From: Paenibacillaceae bacterium | GTDB taxonomy: Bacteria; Bacillota; Bacilli; Paenibacillales; Paenibacillaceae | Direction of reading: 5' to 3' | DNA: 64,000 nt | Assembly: GCA_900766135.1 (NCBI GenBank) | Contig: CAAFUF010000011.1 | Coordinates: 34,668 to 98,667, forward strand | Part shown: positions 1 to 9,111 of the stretch, in pieces | Layout of the letters: each line of letters opens with the position of its first letter | Numbering within the stretch: the stretch's first letter is position 1 | Notes under the pieces: generated by a model | What the model was told of the DNA's origin: nothing | Databases searched by the model: none | What the model saw: the letters and a program-made list of their open reading frames with translations, nothing else | Made by a program: the position numbers and the translations under genes

Positions 1-1
1 T

Positions 2-1540
2 GGAACATTTTCCGACATTGTCACTGTGAATCCTATCTTTGTTAATGATACGTCCTCAGGGGATGTAGTTCAGTTTCTATTCGCCAAGTTGTACGACCTG
101 GACCGCGAAGGAAACGTAGCCGTCGAACCTTGGTCTTTGGCGGCGGAGCTTCCGCAGATTTCCGAGGACGGCCTTACATATACCGTAAAGCTGAAGGATA
201 CGGCCAAATGGAGCGACGGACAGCCGGTCACGGCGGATGATCTTATCTATACATTTGATACGGTGCGAAATCCGGAAACGGGGTCGCCGGGGATTAGCCA
301 ATTTGATAAAGTGGATAAAATTGCGAAGGTTGACGATCTGACCGTTAATATCACCCTCAAACAAGTCTATGCACCGTTCCAATATACGCTGGTTACCGAA
401 CTTGTGCCTTCCCATATTCTCAAAGATATCCCGGTGAAGGAACTGCAGAAGGACCCATACGGTACGGACCCGGCGAAAACCGTAACCAACGGTCCTTGGA
501 AATGGACCCAATGGAAGCAGGGCGAAAGCCATACGATGGACCTGGATCCGAACTATTGGGGAGCGAAGAAACCGCATATCCAACAGGTCGTCTACAAGAT
601 CTATGCGGATCAAAATACGGAAGTGCAAGCTTTGCTGAAAGGCGATGTCGACCATGTCAGCGCCATTCCGGTGACTCAGGTCGAGGCCGTGAAGGCCAAC
701 GACAAAATCGGAATCATTCAAAAGCCGGGCCAATCGTATGAATATGTCGGGTTTAACTTCGATCCGAAGAACTTCCCGGACAACTATGGCCTGTTTGATG
801 GCCAAAAGACCAGACAGGCGATTGCCTATGCGATCAACCGTCAAGGGATGGTCGACAATATTCTGAAAGGCATCGGCGTGTTGATGAATGCTCCGTTCCT
901 TCCGGATACGTGGGCTGACCCGAAGGATGCGGCCGTCAACTATGCGTACGATCCGGAGAAAGCGAAACAACTGTTGGCTGAAGACGGTTGGGTAGCAGGC
1001 AAAGACGGCATCCTCGAGAAAGACGGTCACCGTTTCTCCTTCGAGCTCCAATATAACGCCGGCAACAGCCGCCGCGAACAAGTAGCTGCGGTCATTCAGC
1101 AAAACCTGAAGGATGTGGGTATTGAAGTCAAGCCGAAAGGGATTGACTTTGCGGCCTGGATCGATCAAAACGTCAACCCTGGTAAATTCCAGGCCATCTT
1201 GCTGGCTTGGTCCTTGAACACGCCGGATCCGGATGCGGAGAGCATTTACTCCTCCAAATACTTCCCGCCGGCAGGGCAAAACGTGGGCTGGTACAAAAAC
1301 GAGAAGCTCGACCAACTGTGGGTCGACGGTTATTCCACGGTAGATCAAGCCAAACGTCAAGAGATCTATAAAGAAGTTGCTAAAGAAATTTCCACGGACC
1401 TGCCGTATGTGTTCCTTTATCAATACGGTAATGCCATCGGCTCCGGGCCAAGGGTTCACTGGAAGGAAGAAGATCGTCCGGAACCATCGCTGGGGTACGG
1501 GTACTTCTTCCACCTGATTAACTGGTGGGTAACCGAATAA
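2..1540 (+). CDS. Oligopeptide/dipeptide ABC transporter substrate-binding protein (5' truncated by window edge)
   Basis: This is a family 5 extracellular solute-binding protein that captures peptides outside the membrane and delivers them to the permease encoded next door. The frame is open to the left edge and reads GTFSDIVTVNPIF, a typical internal stretch of OppA/DppE proteins, so the signal peptide and lipobox lie outside the window. The GTG at 26 is an internal valine, not a start. About 513 residues are visible, including the family-like segments DGLTYTVKLKDTAKWSDG near the N-terminal side and YAYDPEKAKQLLAEDGW in the middle. It heads a five-gene operon with two permeases and two ATPases. 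Family assignment is firm. Opp versus Dpp specificity cannot be told from sequence alone. Confidence 0.95.
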   Translation, partial: GTFSDIVTVNPIFVNDTSSGDVVQFLFAKLYDLDREGNVAVEPWSLAAELPQISEDGLTYTVKLKDTAKWSDGQPVTADDLIYTFDTVRNPETGSPGISQFDKVDKIAKVDDLTVNITLKQVYAPFQYTLVTELVPSHILKDIPVKELQKDPYGTDPAKTVTNGPWKWTQWKQGESHTMDLDPNYWGAKKPHIQQVVYKIYADQNTEVQALLKGDVDHVSAIPVTQVEAVKANDKIGIIQKPGQSYEYVGFNFDPKNFPDNYGLFDGQKTRQAIAYAINRQGMVDNILKGIGVLMNAPFLPDTWADPKDAAVNYAYDPEKAKQLLAEDGWVAGKDGILEKDGHRFSFELQYNAGNSRREQVAAVIQQNLKDVGIEVKPKGIDFAAWIDQNVNPGKFQAILLAWSLNTPDPDAESIYSSKYFPPAGQNVGWYKNEKLDQLWVDGYSTVDQAKRQEIYKEVAKEISTDLPYVFLYQYGNAIGSGPRVHWKEEDRPEPSLGYGYFFHLINWWVTE

Positions 1541-1669
1541 GAAGAAGGGCGGATACAGGAAATAGAACCGCGGGAGGGGGAAAGGGAGCATTCTCTTTCT
1601 CCTTCTCCCTTTCAAGGCGAGAAAACTTGTCCTGCGGTTTTATACCTATCTCAATGAGGAGGATAAAAA

Positions 1670-2641
1670 ATGACAGAATATCTGATCCGTCGCTTGCTGC
1701 AATCGGTACTGGTCATTTTTCTGATTACGGTCGTTACGTTTCTGCTGATCCATGCCGCTCCGGGGGGGCCGACCCAAGTCATGTTGGCTCCGGGACTTTC
1801 TCCGGAAGCATTCGAACAACAGAAACGGAATTTGGGCTTGGACCAGCCTGTGCCCATCCAATATATCCGGTGGGTTGGCGATTTGCTGCAAGGCGATTTC
1901 GGTTATACGTTCAAAAATCATCTTCCGGTAGCGGACCTGCTCTGGCCTCGTGTCGGCAATACGATGATTCTGATGGGCGCGGCTTGGCTGCTGACGCTGA
2001 TCATCGCTCTCCCGTGGGGCATTTACAATAGTACCAAACAATATGGATTATCCGATCAAACGTCTTCTTTCCTATCTTATATCGGTTTCGCCATGCCCAC
2101 CTTTTGGTTTGGCATTTTGCTTCAGCAGTGGTTTTCCCTTGGTCTCGATTGGTTGCCTTTGTCGGACATGCATACAAGAGGAAAAGAGAATAGCCTTGCC
2201 GATTTATTAATGCATTTAGTGCTGCCAATAACCGTACTCTCTTTAGGATCCCTTGCCGCTTATATAAAATACGCTCGAGCGAGCATGCTGGAAGTGTTGG
2301 AGATGGACTACATCCGTACGGCACGCGCTAAAGGGGTTAAAGAAAGAAAAGTGGTATTTAGGCATGCCCTGCGCAATGCCCTGATCCCGATTATTACCAT
2401 TCTTGGCCTCGATTTGCCGTCCCTGGTAGCTGGCGCGGTACTTACCGAAAGCGTGTTTAACTGGCCCGGGATGGGCAGGTTTTTCGTCGATATGGCGATT
2501 GCCAGAGAGTATTCCGTATTAATGGCTATTACCATCGTAACTTCGGTTGTCGTTGTAGCCGGTAATTTACTGGCGGATATATTATACGCGATCGTGGATC
2601 CTCGGGTTAAATTGGGCGGAAAGGGGAGTACAGCGGCATGA
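1670..2641 (+). CDS. Peptide ABC transporter permease, OppB/DppB type
   Basis: This 323-residue integral membrane protein forms half of the translocation pore of a peptide importer. A first membrane segment lies at about residues 8-30. Further hydrophobic segments lie near 97-117, 130-155, 180-200, 235-262 and 283-310. The cytoplasmic EAA loop that contacts the ATPase is visible around residues 213-240 (YIRTARAKGVKERKVVFRH). The start follows a GAGGAGG ribosome site at 1656-1662. The 129 bp before it contain a G/A-rich then C/T-rich stretch that could fold into a hairpin and reduce permease expression relative to the binding protein; that is inference. The stop overlaps the next start (ATGA). 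Confidence 0.95.
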   Translation: MTEYLIRRLLQSVLVIFLITVVTFLLIHAAPGGPTQVMLAPGLSPEAFEQQKRNLGLDQPVPIQYIRWVGDLLQGDFGYTFKNHLPVADLLWPRVGNTMILMGAAWLLTLIIALPWGIYNSTKQYGLSDQTSSFLSYIGFAMPTFWFGILLQQWFSLGLDWLPLSDMHTRGKENSLADLLMHLVLPITVLSLGSLAAYIKYARASMLEVLEMDYIRTARAKGVKERKVVFRHALRNALIPIITILGLDLPSLVAGAVLTESVFNWPGMGRFFVDMAIAREYSVLMAITIVTSVVVVAGNLLADILYAIVDPRVKLGGKGSTAA

Positions 2642-3654
2642 GTGAGATGAAGATCAAGCTGTCGTCCGGTACGTCCCCGGAATCTATGCCCCCGGGCGTC
2701 ACCGATTCGCGACCGGCCAAACCAATGAAACCCGCTCTGCCCTCGAAGAAACCGCCTGGACCATGGCGTACGCTGTGGAAAAAATTCTCGCGCAACCCTT
2801 ACGCGATGACCGGGCTTGTGGTGTTATTGATATTTATCGGGCTGGCCGTATTTGCGCCTTTCATTGCGAAACATGATCCGACCCGGATTGATATGATGTT
2901 CCCGAATCTGCCCGCCGGATCGGAAGGCCATCTGCTGGGGACGGACGAATTGGGGCGGGACGTCTTCGCAAGGCTGCTGTATAGTGCACGCATTTCCTTA
3001 TTAATCGGGTTTTCGGTGGCCTTTGCGTCGGTGTTTATCGGCTCCGTTATTGGGGCGGTTTCCGGTTACTTTGGGGGCTGGATCGATACGGTATGCATGC
3101 GGATCGTCGACGTGATGAACTCCGTGCCGACCTTGTTTCTCAACATTTTGGTGTTGGCGATTTTCGGCTCCGAAATCAAATATATGATCATGATCCTCGC
3201 TTTTACGAGCTGGATGAGTATTGCCCGCTTGGTACGCGGAAATTTCCTGCAGTTGCGGGAGATGCAATACGTGGAAGCTGCGCGGGCCATTGGGGTGTCA
3301 AATGCGGGGATCATATTCCGGCATTTGCTACGGAACTCCATGTTCCCGATTATCGTTAACGCCACGTTGATGGTCGGGGCGGCGATTCTGAGTGAATCCG
3401 CTTTGTCTTTCTTGGGCTTAGGCGTTCAAACGCCTGACACGAGCTGGGGGCTGATGCTGAGCAATGCGCAAGAATTCATGCTCATCGATAAAATGCAGGC
3501 CGTATACCCCGGGTTATGCATCTTGATTGTCGTCTTGGCGATTAACTTTATCGGTGACGGGATCCGTGACGCGCTGGATCCAAGACAGAGTATGAACAAA
3601 TCCCGGAGGAGGCTGGCAAAATGGCGGAGAAACTTCTCGAAATCCGGAAACTGA
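2638..3654 (+). CDS. Peptide ABC transporter permease, OppC/DppC type
   Basis: This is the second pore subunit of the peptide importer, 338 residues. A proline-rich cytoplasmic extension covers about residues 1-45. The N-terminal membrane segment (about 55-75) follows, then a short outer loop with the family hallmark LLGTDELGRDVFARLLYSAR near residues 99-118. The EAA loop reads YVEAARAIGVSNAGIIFRH near 210-228. The start overlaps the upstream stop by 4 nt, indicating translational coupling. The 3' end overlaps the next ATPase gene by 34 nt, a little more than usual but normal for compact opp operons. Confidence 0.95.
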   Translation: MSEMKIKLSSGTSPESMPPGVTDSRPAKPMKPALPSKKPPGPWRTLWKKFSRNPYAMTGLVVLLIFIGLAVFAPFIAKHDPTRIDMMFPNLPAGSEGHLLGTDELGRDVFARLLYSARISLLIGFSVAFASVFIGSVIGAVSGYFGGWIDTVCMRIVDVMNSVPTLFLNILVLAIFGSEIKYMIMILAFTSWMSIARLVRGNFLQLREMQYVEAARAIGVSNAGIIFRHLLRNSMFPIIVNATLMVGAAILSESALSFLGLGVQTPDTSWGLMLSNAQEFMLIDKMQAVYPGLCILIVVLAINFIGDGIRDALDPRQSMNKSRRRLAKWRRNFSKSGN

Positions 3655-4649
3655 CGGCGGGCTTTTTCACGGAAAACGGGGTCGTCAAAGCTACGGACCA
3701 AATTTCGCTATCCATAGGTAAAGGCCAGACGGTTTGCCTGGTGGGCGAATCGGGCAGCGGGAAAAGCGTCACGTCATTAGCCGTTATGCGGTTAATCGAT
3801 TATGCCGGCGGCTCGATTCTGGAAGGCAGCATTCAATTCCAAGGACAGGAGCTAACGGGAAAAACCCAAGAAGAGATGAGGCAGATTCGCGGCGACCGGA
3901 TCGCGATGATCTTTCAGGATCCGATGTCGGCTTTGAACCCGGTGTTTACCGTAGGGGAACAAATTGCCGAAAGCTTGCGCCTGCACCAAAACAAAAACGG
4001 GGAAGAGGCCTGGAAGATGGCGGTCGACCTGCTCAAGCTGGTAGGCATTCCGGCGCCGGAAATCCGCGCGAAACAATACCCGCACCAGTTGTCGGGCGGG
4101 ATGTGCCAACGGGTCGTCATCGCCATTGCGCTTGCTTGCGATCCGGAGCTGCTGATCGCCGATGAGCCTACGACCGCGCTGGACGTAACGGTACAGGCGC
4201 AAATCCTCGATCTGTTACGGAAGCTGCAGGCGGAACTCGGGATGTCCATCCTGCTGATTACTCACGATATGGGGGTTGCGGCGGAAATGGCCGACCGGGT
4301 GGCGGTCATGTATGCGGGGGCGATCGTCGAGGAAGGGCCGGTGGAGCAAATTTTCAACCAACCGAGCCACCCGTATACAGTGGGACTTCTCCAATCGATC
4401 CCGGGGTTCGAAGGGGAAAGGGGAGGAGAGCTATATACGATTCAGGGGACGATTCCCCCGATCGGACAGTTGCCTACCGGATGCCGATTCCATCCCCGCT
4501 GTCCGCATGCGACGGAGGTTTGCCGTCAGAAGGAACCGCCCGAATTTATGATCGGAGCAGACCATCGCGCCTCCTGCTGGCTCTATGAAGATAAGCCGGT
4601 GCGCTTGGGCGATGATCACAGCAGCAGAGATGAGGTGAAACCCGCATGA
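3621..4649 (+). CDS. Peptide ABC transporter ATP-binding protein, OppD/DppD type
   Basis: This is a 342-residue cytoplasmic ATPase of the peptide importer. Walker A is GESGSGKS at residues 42-49, the signature is LSGGM near 157, Walker B reads [12 protein letters not shown] near 177-188, and the H-loop histidine lies in LLITHDMGV. The C-terminal oligopeptide/dipeptide transporter extension with its cysteine cluster is present ([11 protein letters not shown], ending near CRQKEPPEF), as in family members that may bind an Fe-S cluster. The signature is followed by C rather than the common R (SGGMCQRV), a minor difference. An AGGAGG at 3605-3610 precedes the ATG at 3621. It overlaps the next ATPase gene by 4 nt. 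Confidence 0.95.
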   Translation: MAEKLLEIRKLTAGFFTENGVVKATDQISLSIGKGQTVCLVGESGSGKSVTSLAVMRLIDYAGGSILEGSIQFQGQELTGKTQEEMRQIRGDRIAMIFQDPMSALNPVFTVGEQIAESLRLHQNKNGEEAWKMAVDLLKLVGIPAPEIRAKQYPHQLSGGMCQRVVIAIALACDPELLIADEPTTALDVTVQAQILDLLRKLQAELGMSILLITHDMGVAAEMADRVAVMYAGAIVEEGPVEQIFNQPSHPYTVGLLQSIPGFEGERGGELYTIQGTIPPIGQLPTGCRFHPRCPHATEVCRQKEPPEFMIGADHRASCWLYEDKPVRLGDDHSSRDEVKPA

Positions 4650-5686
4650 TGACGGAAACGGCAAATGTAGAGGTAAAGCGACCGATCGCTTCGAAATCCG
4701 GGGAGATTCTGGTCGATATCCGCGGGATCAAAAAGTATTTTCCGATTCATAAGGGCCTGCTCAGCCGAGTCGTCGGCCAAGTAAAAGCGGTGGACGACGT
4801 ATCCCTGGCGATTCGTCAAGGGGAAACCTTCGGACTGGTCGGGGAATCCGGGTGCGGCAAGTCGACGCTGGGACGTGTCATCCTTCGTCTGCAAGGAGCC
4901 ACGGAGGGCGAAGTGATCTACCAAGGCCGGGATATCCATTCATTGCGGGGGCAAGAACTGCGGAAGCTTCGGGAAGAGATGCAGATTATTTTCCAAGACC
5001 CGTTCGGTTCTTTGAACCCGAGATTTCTCGTCAAAGATATCATCGGCGAGCCGTTACGCGTGCATCGAAATATGTCCGCCAGAAAGGTGGATGAACGGGT
5101 CGTCGAGCTGATGGAGTTGGTCGGGCTTGACGCCAGCCGGCGCAATCGCTATCCGCATGAATTCTCCGGCGGGCAACGGCAGCGGATCGGCATTGCCCGG
5201 GCAATAGCGCTGAATCCAAAGTTCATCGTGGCGGACGAGGCGGTGTCGGCGCTTGACGTATCCGTTCAATCGCAGGTCATTAACCTGCTCATGAAGCTGC
5301 AACGAGAACTCGGGCTGACGTTCTTGTTTATTGCCCATGGCCTGAACGTCGTCCGGCATATTTCCGACCGGGTCGGTGTGATGTACCTGGGTAAGCTGGT
5401 GGAGGTCGGGGAGACGGAGACGTTATTCGCGGAGCCGCTTCACCCGTATACCGCCGCGCTGTTATCGGCGATTCCAAAGCCGGTGCCGGGCCGGAAGCAG
5501 GAGCGGATCGTGCTGCAAGGGGATGTTCCCTCCCCGGCGAACCCGCCTTCCGGCTGCCGCTTCCACACCCGCTGTCCGTTTGCCCAAGAGCGCTGCTCCC
5601 AGGTAGAACCGCAATTGGTAGAGGCAACCCCGGGTCGTCAGGTGGCTTGTCATTTCCCGCTGCAGCCGGGGACTGTGTTGGCTTAA
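4646..5686 (+). CDS. Peptide ABC transporter ATP-binding protein, OppF/DppF type
   Basis: This is the partner ATPase of the peptide importer, 346 residues. Walker A is GESGCGKS at residues 66-73 and the signature is FSGGQRQR. The C-terminal extension has [14 protein letters not shown]. Two normally conserved places differ. Walker B reads [10 protein letters not shown] where the family nearly always has DEPVSALD. The H-loop reads IAHGLNVV where IAHDLSVV is usual. The catalytic glutamate and the H-loop histidine are themselves retained, so activity is plausible. The gene ends the operon and is followed by an intrinsic terminator. Confidence 0.94.
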   Translation: MMTETANVEVKRPIASKSGEILVDIRGIKKYFPIHKGLLSRVVGQVKAVDDVSLAIRQGETFGLVGESGCGKSTLGRVILRLQGATEGEVIYQGRDIHSLRGQELRKLREEMQIIFQDPFGSLNPRFLVKDIIGEPLRVHRNMSARKVDERVVELMELVGLDASRRNRYPHEFSGGQRQRIGIARAIALNPKFIVADEAVSALDVSVQSQVINLLMKLQRELGLTFLFIAHGLNVVRHISDRVGVMYLGKLVEVGETETLFAEPLHPYTAALLSAIPKPVPGRKQERIVLQGDVPSPANPPSGCRFHTRCPFAQERCSQVEPQLVEATPGRQVACHFPLQPGTVLA

Positions 5687-5736
5687 CCGACAGTTTCTAT
5701 TGTAAGCAAAATTTCTGCAATCGATCATGGCAGGGG

Positions 5737-5771
5737 GTCCGATCTCCGGAAGGAGCGGGCCTCTCTTTTTT
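5737..5771 (+). terminator. Intrinsic terminator of the peptide transporter operon
   Basis: A GGTCCG/CGGGCC stem (one G-T wobble) continues through a short bulge into CTCC/GGAG around a GGAA loop. TCTCTTTTTT follows it. Confidence 0.7.
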
Positions 5772-5837
5772 GCCGCAGCCGCAATTCAAATCGAAGCCGG
5801 TCTGGTTGGCCGACCAGCATCTGCATATGCCCTATTG

Positions 5838-5867
5838 TTGTACCCGAATTCCCCAATGTGTTATAGT
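5838..5867 (+). promoter_or_regulatory. Possible sigma-A promoter of the LCP gene
   Basis: TTGTAC (5838-5843) and TATAGT (5862-5867) are 18 bp apart, about 120 bp before the LCP start. The -35 match is only fair. Confidence 0.4.
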
Positions 5868-5988
5868 ACGAAGCGGTAGAGTTGTTTTCAAGGATGAGAG
5901 ATTGAGAAGAGTAGAACAAGTAGATTAGCGGTGAAGACATAGATGGATCAAGGAGAAACCACCAGACCGGCAATGGAGGCGTAAATCA

Positions 5989-7089
5989 ATGATTGAACGA
6001 CGGAAAAGGCAGAAAGGGCAGAACATGAAACCGAAGAAAAACCGCAAAAAAATAGCAATCCTCACGTTAGTAGTTCTATTAGTAGTTGGAGCGGGGGGAT
6101 ATTTGTTCCGCAAACCCCTTGCCGTAATGGCATTTGATTTGTTCCTGTCGGGCAAAGTCGAGGAGACGCTGGAACGCTCGTATTCTCCGCTCGAAGGGGA
6201 AGAAGCGAAGCCGGTGCAACCACAGGAAGAGAAAATGGAGCCGTTCAGCACGCTGCTGCTCGGCGTGGATCAGCGAAATAACGAGCCGGCCCGATCGGAT
6301 ACGATGATCTATGCGGTGGTGCGGCCGGAGGATGCCAAGGTATTGCTAATCTCCATCCCCCGCGATACCTACACGGAGATCGTTGGCAAAGATAAAGAAG
6401 ACAAGATTAACCATGCGTATGCCTTCGGCGGAGAGAAAATGGCCAAGGATACCGTGGAGCATTTCATCGGATATCCGGTCGATTATTATGCGGCCGTCAA
6501 TTTCCAGGGCGTGCGGGATGTCGTCGACGCGCTCGGGGGCGTGGAACTGCCGATCACCAAGGATATCGTGAATAAACAAGCCGATCATGAGAAATTTACG
6601 ATAAAGGCGGGCAAACCGTTGTACGACGGCACGGAGGCATTGAATTTCGTCCGCTATCGCGAGGACAGCGATTTTAACCGGACGAAGCGGCACCAAGTGT
6701 TCCTGAACGCCATGGTCGACCGGATGTTAAAGCTGAACCAAGTGACAAAAATTCCTGAATTGATGAACCTGATGGGCGATAATTTTAAGACGGACCTGCC
6801 GCCGAGCCAAATTATCGATTTGTCCAAGCAAGTGTTGCTGGGCGATGCGACTCCGCAAATCAGCGGTTTTACGATCATGGGCGAAGGGATGCGGCTGAAC
6901 GGCGTGTATTATGACAAGGCGAACGAAGAAGACATCGATTTCGCTAAAGAGATGATCGATAACTGGCTGAATCCGGAGACGGAAGCGTCCGCCCTGATTA
7001 CGCCGGAATCCCGTGATGCCGAGAAGGCCGAGACGAGTCAAAACGGCGCGAATGGAACGGCGACAAACGAGCAAAGCAAGAATGAGTGA
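5989..7089 (+). CDS. LytR-CpsA-Psr (LCP) family cell-wall glycopolymer ligase
   Basis: LCP proteins transfer teichoic-acid or polysaccharide precursors from lipid carriers to peptidoglycan at the outer membrane face. This 366-residue protein has a basic N-terminus, one membrane anchor (about residues 21-40) and an extracellular LCP domain. Expected elements are visible: ARSDTM, SIPRDTY, the acidic-aromatic stretch after KINHAYAFGG, and VRYREDSDFNRTKRHQ, which supplies the arginines that bind the pyrophosphate lipid. The C-terminal ~35 residues are a polar low-complexity tail. GGAGG at about 5974-5978 supports the start; an internal Met13 is an alternative. The gene appears to be transcribed alone. 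Which polymer it ligates cannot be inferred. Confidence 0.93.
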   Translation: MIERRKRQKGQNMKPKKNRKKIAILTLVVLLVVGAGGYLFRKPLAVMAFDLFLSGKVEETLERSYSPLEGEEAKPVQPQEEKMEPFSTLLLGVDQRNNEPARSDTMIYAVVRPEDAKVLLISIPRDTYTEIVGKDKEDKINHAYAFGGEKMAKDTVEHFIGYPVDYYAAVNFQGVRDVVDALGGVELPITKDIVNKQADHEKFTIKAGKPLYDGTEALNFVRYREDSDFNRTKRHQVFLNAMVDRMLKLNQVTKIPELMNLMGDNFKTDLPPSQIIDLSKQVLLGDATPQISGFTIMGEGMRLNGVYYDKANEEDIDFAKEMIDNWLNPETEASALITPESRDAEKAETSQNGANGTATNEQSKNE

Positions 7090-7141
7090 TCTTGGGGCAT
7101 CATATTTTAGATTAAACCGCTTTATAGATTTACTTCAGACC

Positions 7142-7172
7142 TCGGCAGTCCGGTGTACCGGCTGCCGATTTC
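7142..7172 (+). terminator. Hairpin after the LCP gene, probable terminator
   Basis: TCGGCAG-t-CCGG pairs with CCGGCTGCCGA around a TGTA loop, followed by only TTT. Confidence 0.45.
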
Positions 7173-7256
7173 ACGCGTGTCGGCCCGGAACATATTCCGT
7201 TTCGAAACGTATCAATTAGGGGAGTCTGAATGAAGGATGAGGAGGATTTTGTTCTC

Positions 7257-7685
7257 ATGAATATAGCTTTCTTTTTGCTTCCGAAAAATGACGTGGTGAC
7301 CGTGACGCTGGATTCCACTTTGCGGCAAACGTTGGAACGGATGGAGTTTCACCGGTATACGGCGGTGCCGATCATCGATCGCGACGGGGCGTACGTCGGT
7401 ACGGTGACGGAAGGCGACTTGCTGTGGCATATGAAAAACTCGAACGGCAAAATCACTTTTGAGACCGCTTCAAAATTTCTGCTTAAGGACGTTCCGCTCA
7501 AGATGGACATCAAGCCCGTGCGGATCGATGCCGATATGGAGGACCTGATCAATCTGGCGAAGGTGCAGAACTTCGTGCCGGTGGTGGATGACCGGGGCCG
7601 GTTCATCGGGATCGTCCGGCGCAGCCAGATCATCGAATATTGCGAAAAGTTCGTGACCAAGGACGTTTCCTCGTCGAGTTTTTGA
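7257..7685 (+). CDS. CBS-domain protein
   Basis: This 142-residue cytoplasmic protein is almost entirely a tandem CBS pair, a module that usually binds adenine nucleotides. CBS1 covers about residues 10-65 (TLRQTLERMEFHRYTAVPIIDRDGAYVGTVTEGDL) and CBS2 about 75-130 (FVPVVDDRGRFIGIVRRSQII). The ATG at 7257 is preferred because GAGGAGGA at 7239-7246 sits 10 nt upstream and MNIAFFLLPK is a natural N-terminus. An in-frame ATG at 7230, also with a weak site, would add nine residues. No effector domain is attached, so the regulated partner is unknown. Confidence 0.88.
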   Translation: MNIAFFLLPKNDVVTVTLDSTLRQTLERMEFHRYTAVPIIDRDGAYVGTVTEGDLLWHMKNSNGKITFETASKFLLKDVPLKMDIKPVRIDADMEDLINLAKVQNFVPVVDDRGRFIGIVRRSQIIEYCEKFVTKDVSSSSF

Positions 7686-7703
7686 ACTACGTTTCAATGA
7701 AGG

Positions 7704-7772
7704 TTCAAAAAGTTGGGTTTGGAGCACCGAGCTTACACACTCCACTTCGTGATCCAAAGATAACTTTTTGAA
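7704..7772 (+). repeat. Long intergenic stem-loop, candidate dispersed repeat or terminator
   Basis: Two 20-nt arms (7704-7723 and 7753-7772) are complementary at 17 of 20 positions, beginning TTCAAAAAGTT and ending AACTTTTTGAA. They enclose a 29-nt loop. A T-rich stretch follows, so it may terminate the CBS gene. The long loop and near-palindromic ends also fit a dispersed intergenic element. Confidence 0.5.
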
Positions 7773-7819
7773 TTTCCTTTTAGTAGCAAGGGTTTGCGTC
7801 TTTGGTCGCGATTGCATTA

Positions 7820-7828
7820 TGCTATAAT
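7820..7828 (+). promoter_or_regulatory. Extended -10 promoter of the MazG-like/yybS/gdpP/rplI/dnaB operon
   Basis: TGCTATAAT is a perfect extended -10 element. The -35 region is weak (TTTGGT at 7801-7806, 16 bp upstream), as is common with TGn promoters. It lies 43 bp before the first gene. Confidence 0.55.
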
Positions 7829-7870
7829 GAAGAATAAAGCTTTTTTCGGGGAGGGTGGAAGCTGTCCGCC

Positions 7871-8173
7871 ATGCAAAGGGAAATGGATGTGGCCAAACGT
7901 GCCAAGGTGATTGAATGGCTCAAAACGGAAGTAGTCGATCACGTATCCCGTTTGTTTAAGGCATTATGGGAAGGCAGCACGACACGGGTAACGGACAGTC
8001 TAGCCAGCCTGATCGTCAGCAGTTATATTTTGGGGCGGAGACTAGGCGTTTCCTATCGGGATATGGATGACAGCATCTTGGAAAAACTAAGAAAACATAA
8101 GCAGGAGGGTCACCAGCTCGAGGATTGGTATCAAGATATTTCTACCCTGGAAGAACATATGCGTAAGAGGTGA
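7871..8173 (+). CDS. MazG-like family protein
   Basis: This 100-residue all-helical protein resembles the MazG-like family found upstream of yybS in many Bacillales. Hydrophobic heptads (EWLKTEVVDHVSRLFKALWEG, SLASLIVSSYILGRRLGVSYRDMDDSILEKLRKH) fit the MazG helical fold. I do not see a complete acidic metal-binding EExxE...D signature, so nucleotide pyrophosphohydrolase activity should not be assumed. The GGGAGG site is rather far (about 14 nt) from the ATG at 7871, and Met5 at 7883 is another possible start. It is the first gene of an operon running to dnaB. Confidence 0.8.
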   Translation: MQREMDVAKRAKVIEWLKTEVVDHVSRLFKALWEGSTTRVTDSLASLIVSSYILGRRLGVSYRDMDDSILEKLRKHKQEGHQLEDWYQDISTLEEHMRKR

Positions 8174-8179
8174 ACCCAT

Positions 8180-9100
8180 TTGAAGTTACGCTGGACATCG
8201 GTGGCCTGGAGCGCCGCATACTTGCTGCTTCTGTTGTCACTTGCTACTCCGCTAACCGTGATTACGATGTTTTTTCTGATCGTGCCGGGCATCTTGCTGT
8301 ACACGACCTTGTCGACAAGGGCGTTTCTCGTGCACGTGGCGGTGGTCTGGCTGGCGGTTTCGCTGATCTTCGGACCGGTTATTCTGCTGCAGGCCCTGTA
8401 TTTTATCATCCCTTCGATCGTCATGGGCTATTTATATAAGAAAAGAGGCCCGGCTTTCCGCACGATGATGGCGGGTGCGGGCACGATCCTGCTGGAATTT
8501 TTGCTGATCCTTCTGATCAGCACGGTATTCTTTGACTTCAATCTGGCCAACGCGATTGAAGACTTGCTCAATTCGGCCATGGCCCCGTTTACGAACGTCG
8601 CGGACAGCTCGCTGACCGGCGGGATCGTGTGGTCGCCGGAGATGAGCCAGCAGTTCTCCAGCCTGACGGTGCGGATGATTCCGTTTACGATGATCGTCTT
8701 CTCGCTCCTGATCGCTGCCGTGGCGCACGCCATCTCCCGGCCGACGTTATCCAGCTTGGGGCATGCGGTACCGAAGCTGCCGCCCGTACGCGATTGGCGG
8801 CTGCCGCGTTCGCTGATCTGGTACTATTTGATCGGCGTTCTGCTGCAGTGGTTCGGCGGGGAAGCCGTACAGCAGGGATTCATGGGTACGATTTTGCTGA
8901 ATTTGATGCCGCTGCTGCAATTTCTCTTCATGGTGCAAACGGCAAGCTTCTTCTTCTTTGCGGCCTATCACCGCAAGTGGAATCCGGTCATTCCGATCCT
9001 GCTCATCGTGGCGATGTTGTTCATTCCGCCGCTGCGGATCGTGGGGATTCTGGATATTGCGTTTCCGCTACGGGATATGATTACGAGATCAAGACGATAG
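8180..9100 (+). CDS. yybS: YybS-like DUF2232 membrane protein
   Basis: This 306-residue multi-pass membrane protein belongs to DUF2232, which almost always sits directly before gdpP in Bacillales. Hydrophobic segments occur near residues 8-45, 55-80, 95-115, 160-180, 210-235 and 245-285. The start is TTG at 8180, with AGGTGA about 7 nt upstream. The operon position next to GdpP and L9 is conserved. The biochemical role is unknown, and no catalytic motif is visible. Confidence 0.87.
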   Translation: MKLRWTSVAWSAAYLLLLLSLATPLTVITMFFLIVPGILLYTTLSTRAFLVHVAVVWLAVSLIFGPVILLQALYFIIPSIVMGYLYKKRGPAFRTMMAGAGTILLEFLLILLISTVFFDFNLANAIEDLLNSAMAPFTNVADSSLTGGIVWSPEMSQQFSSLTVRMIPFTMIVFSLLIAAVAHAISRPTLSSLGHAVPKLPPVRDWRLPRSLIWYYLIGVLLQWFGGEAVQQGFMGTILLNLMPLLQFLFMVQTASFFFFAAYHRKWNPVIPILLIVAMLFIPPLRIVGILDIAFPLRDMITRSRR

Positions 9101-9111
9101 GGTGAGAAGGC

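Noticed and set aside
77..1615. 512-residue frame on the minus strand
   Set aside because: It mirrors the peptide-binding protein and has basic, low-quality composition typical of GC-rich antisense frames.
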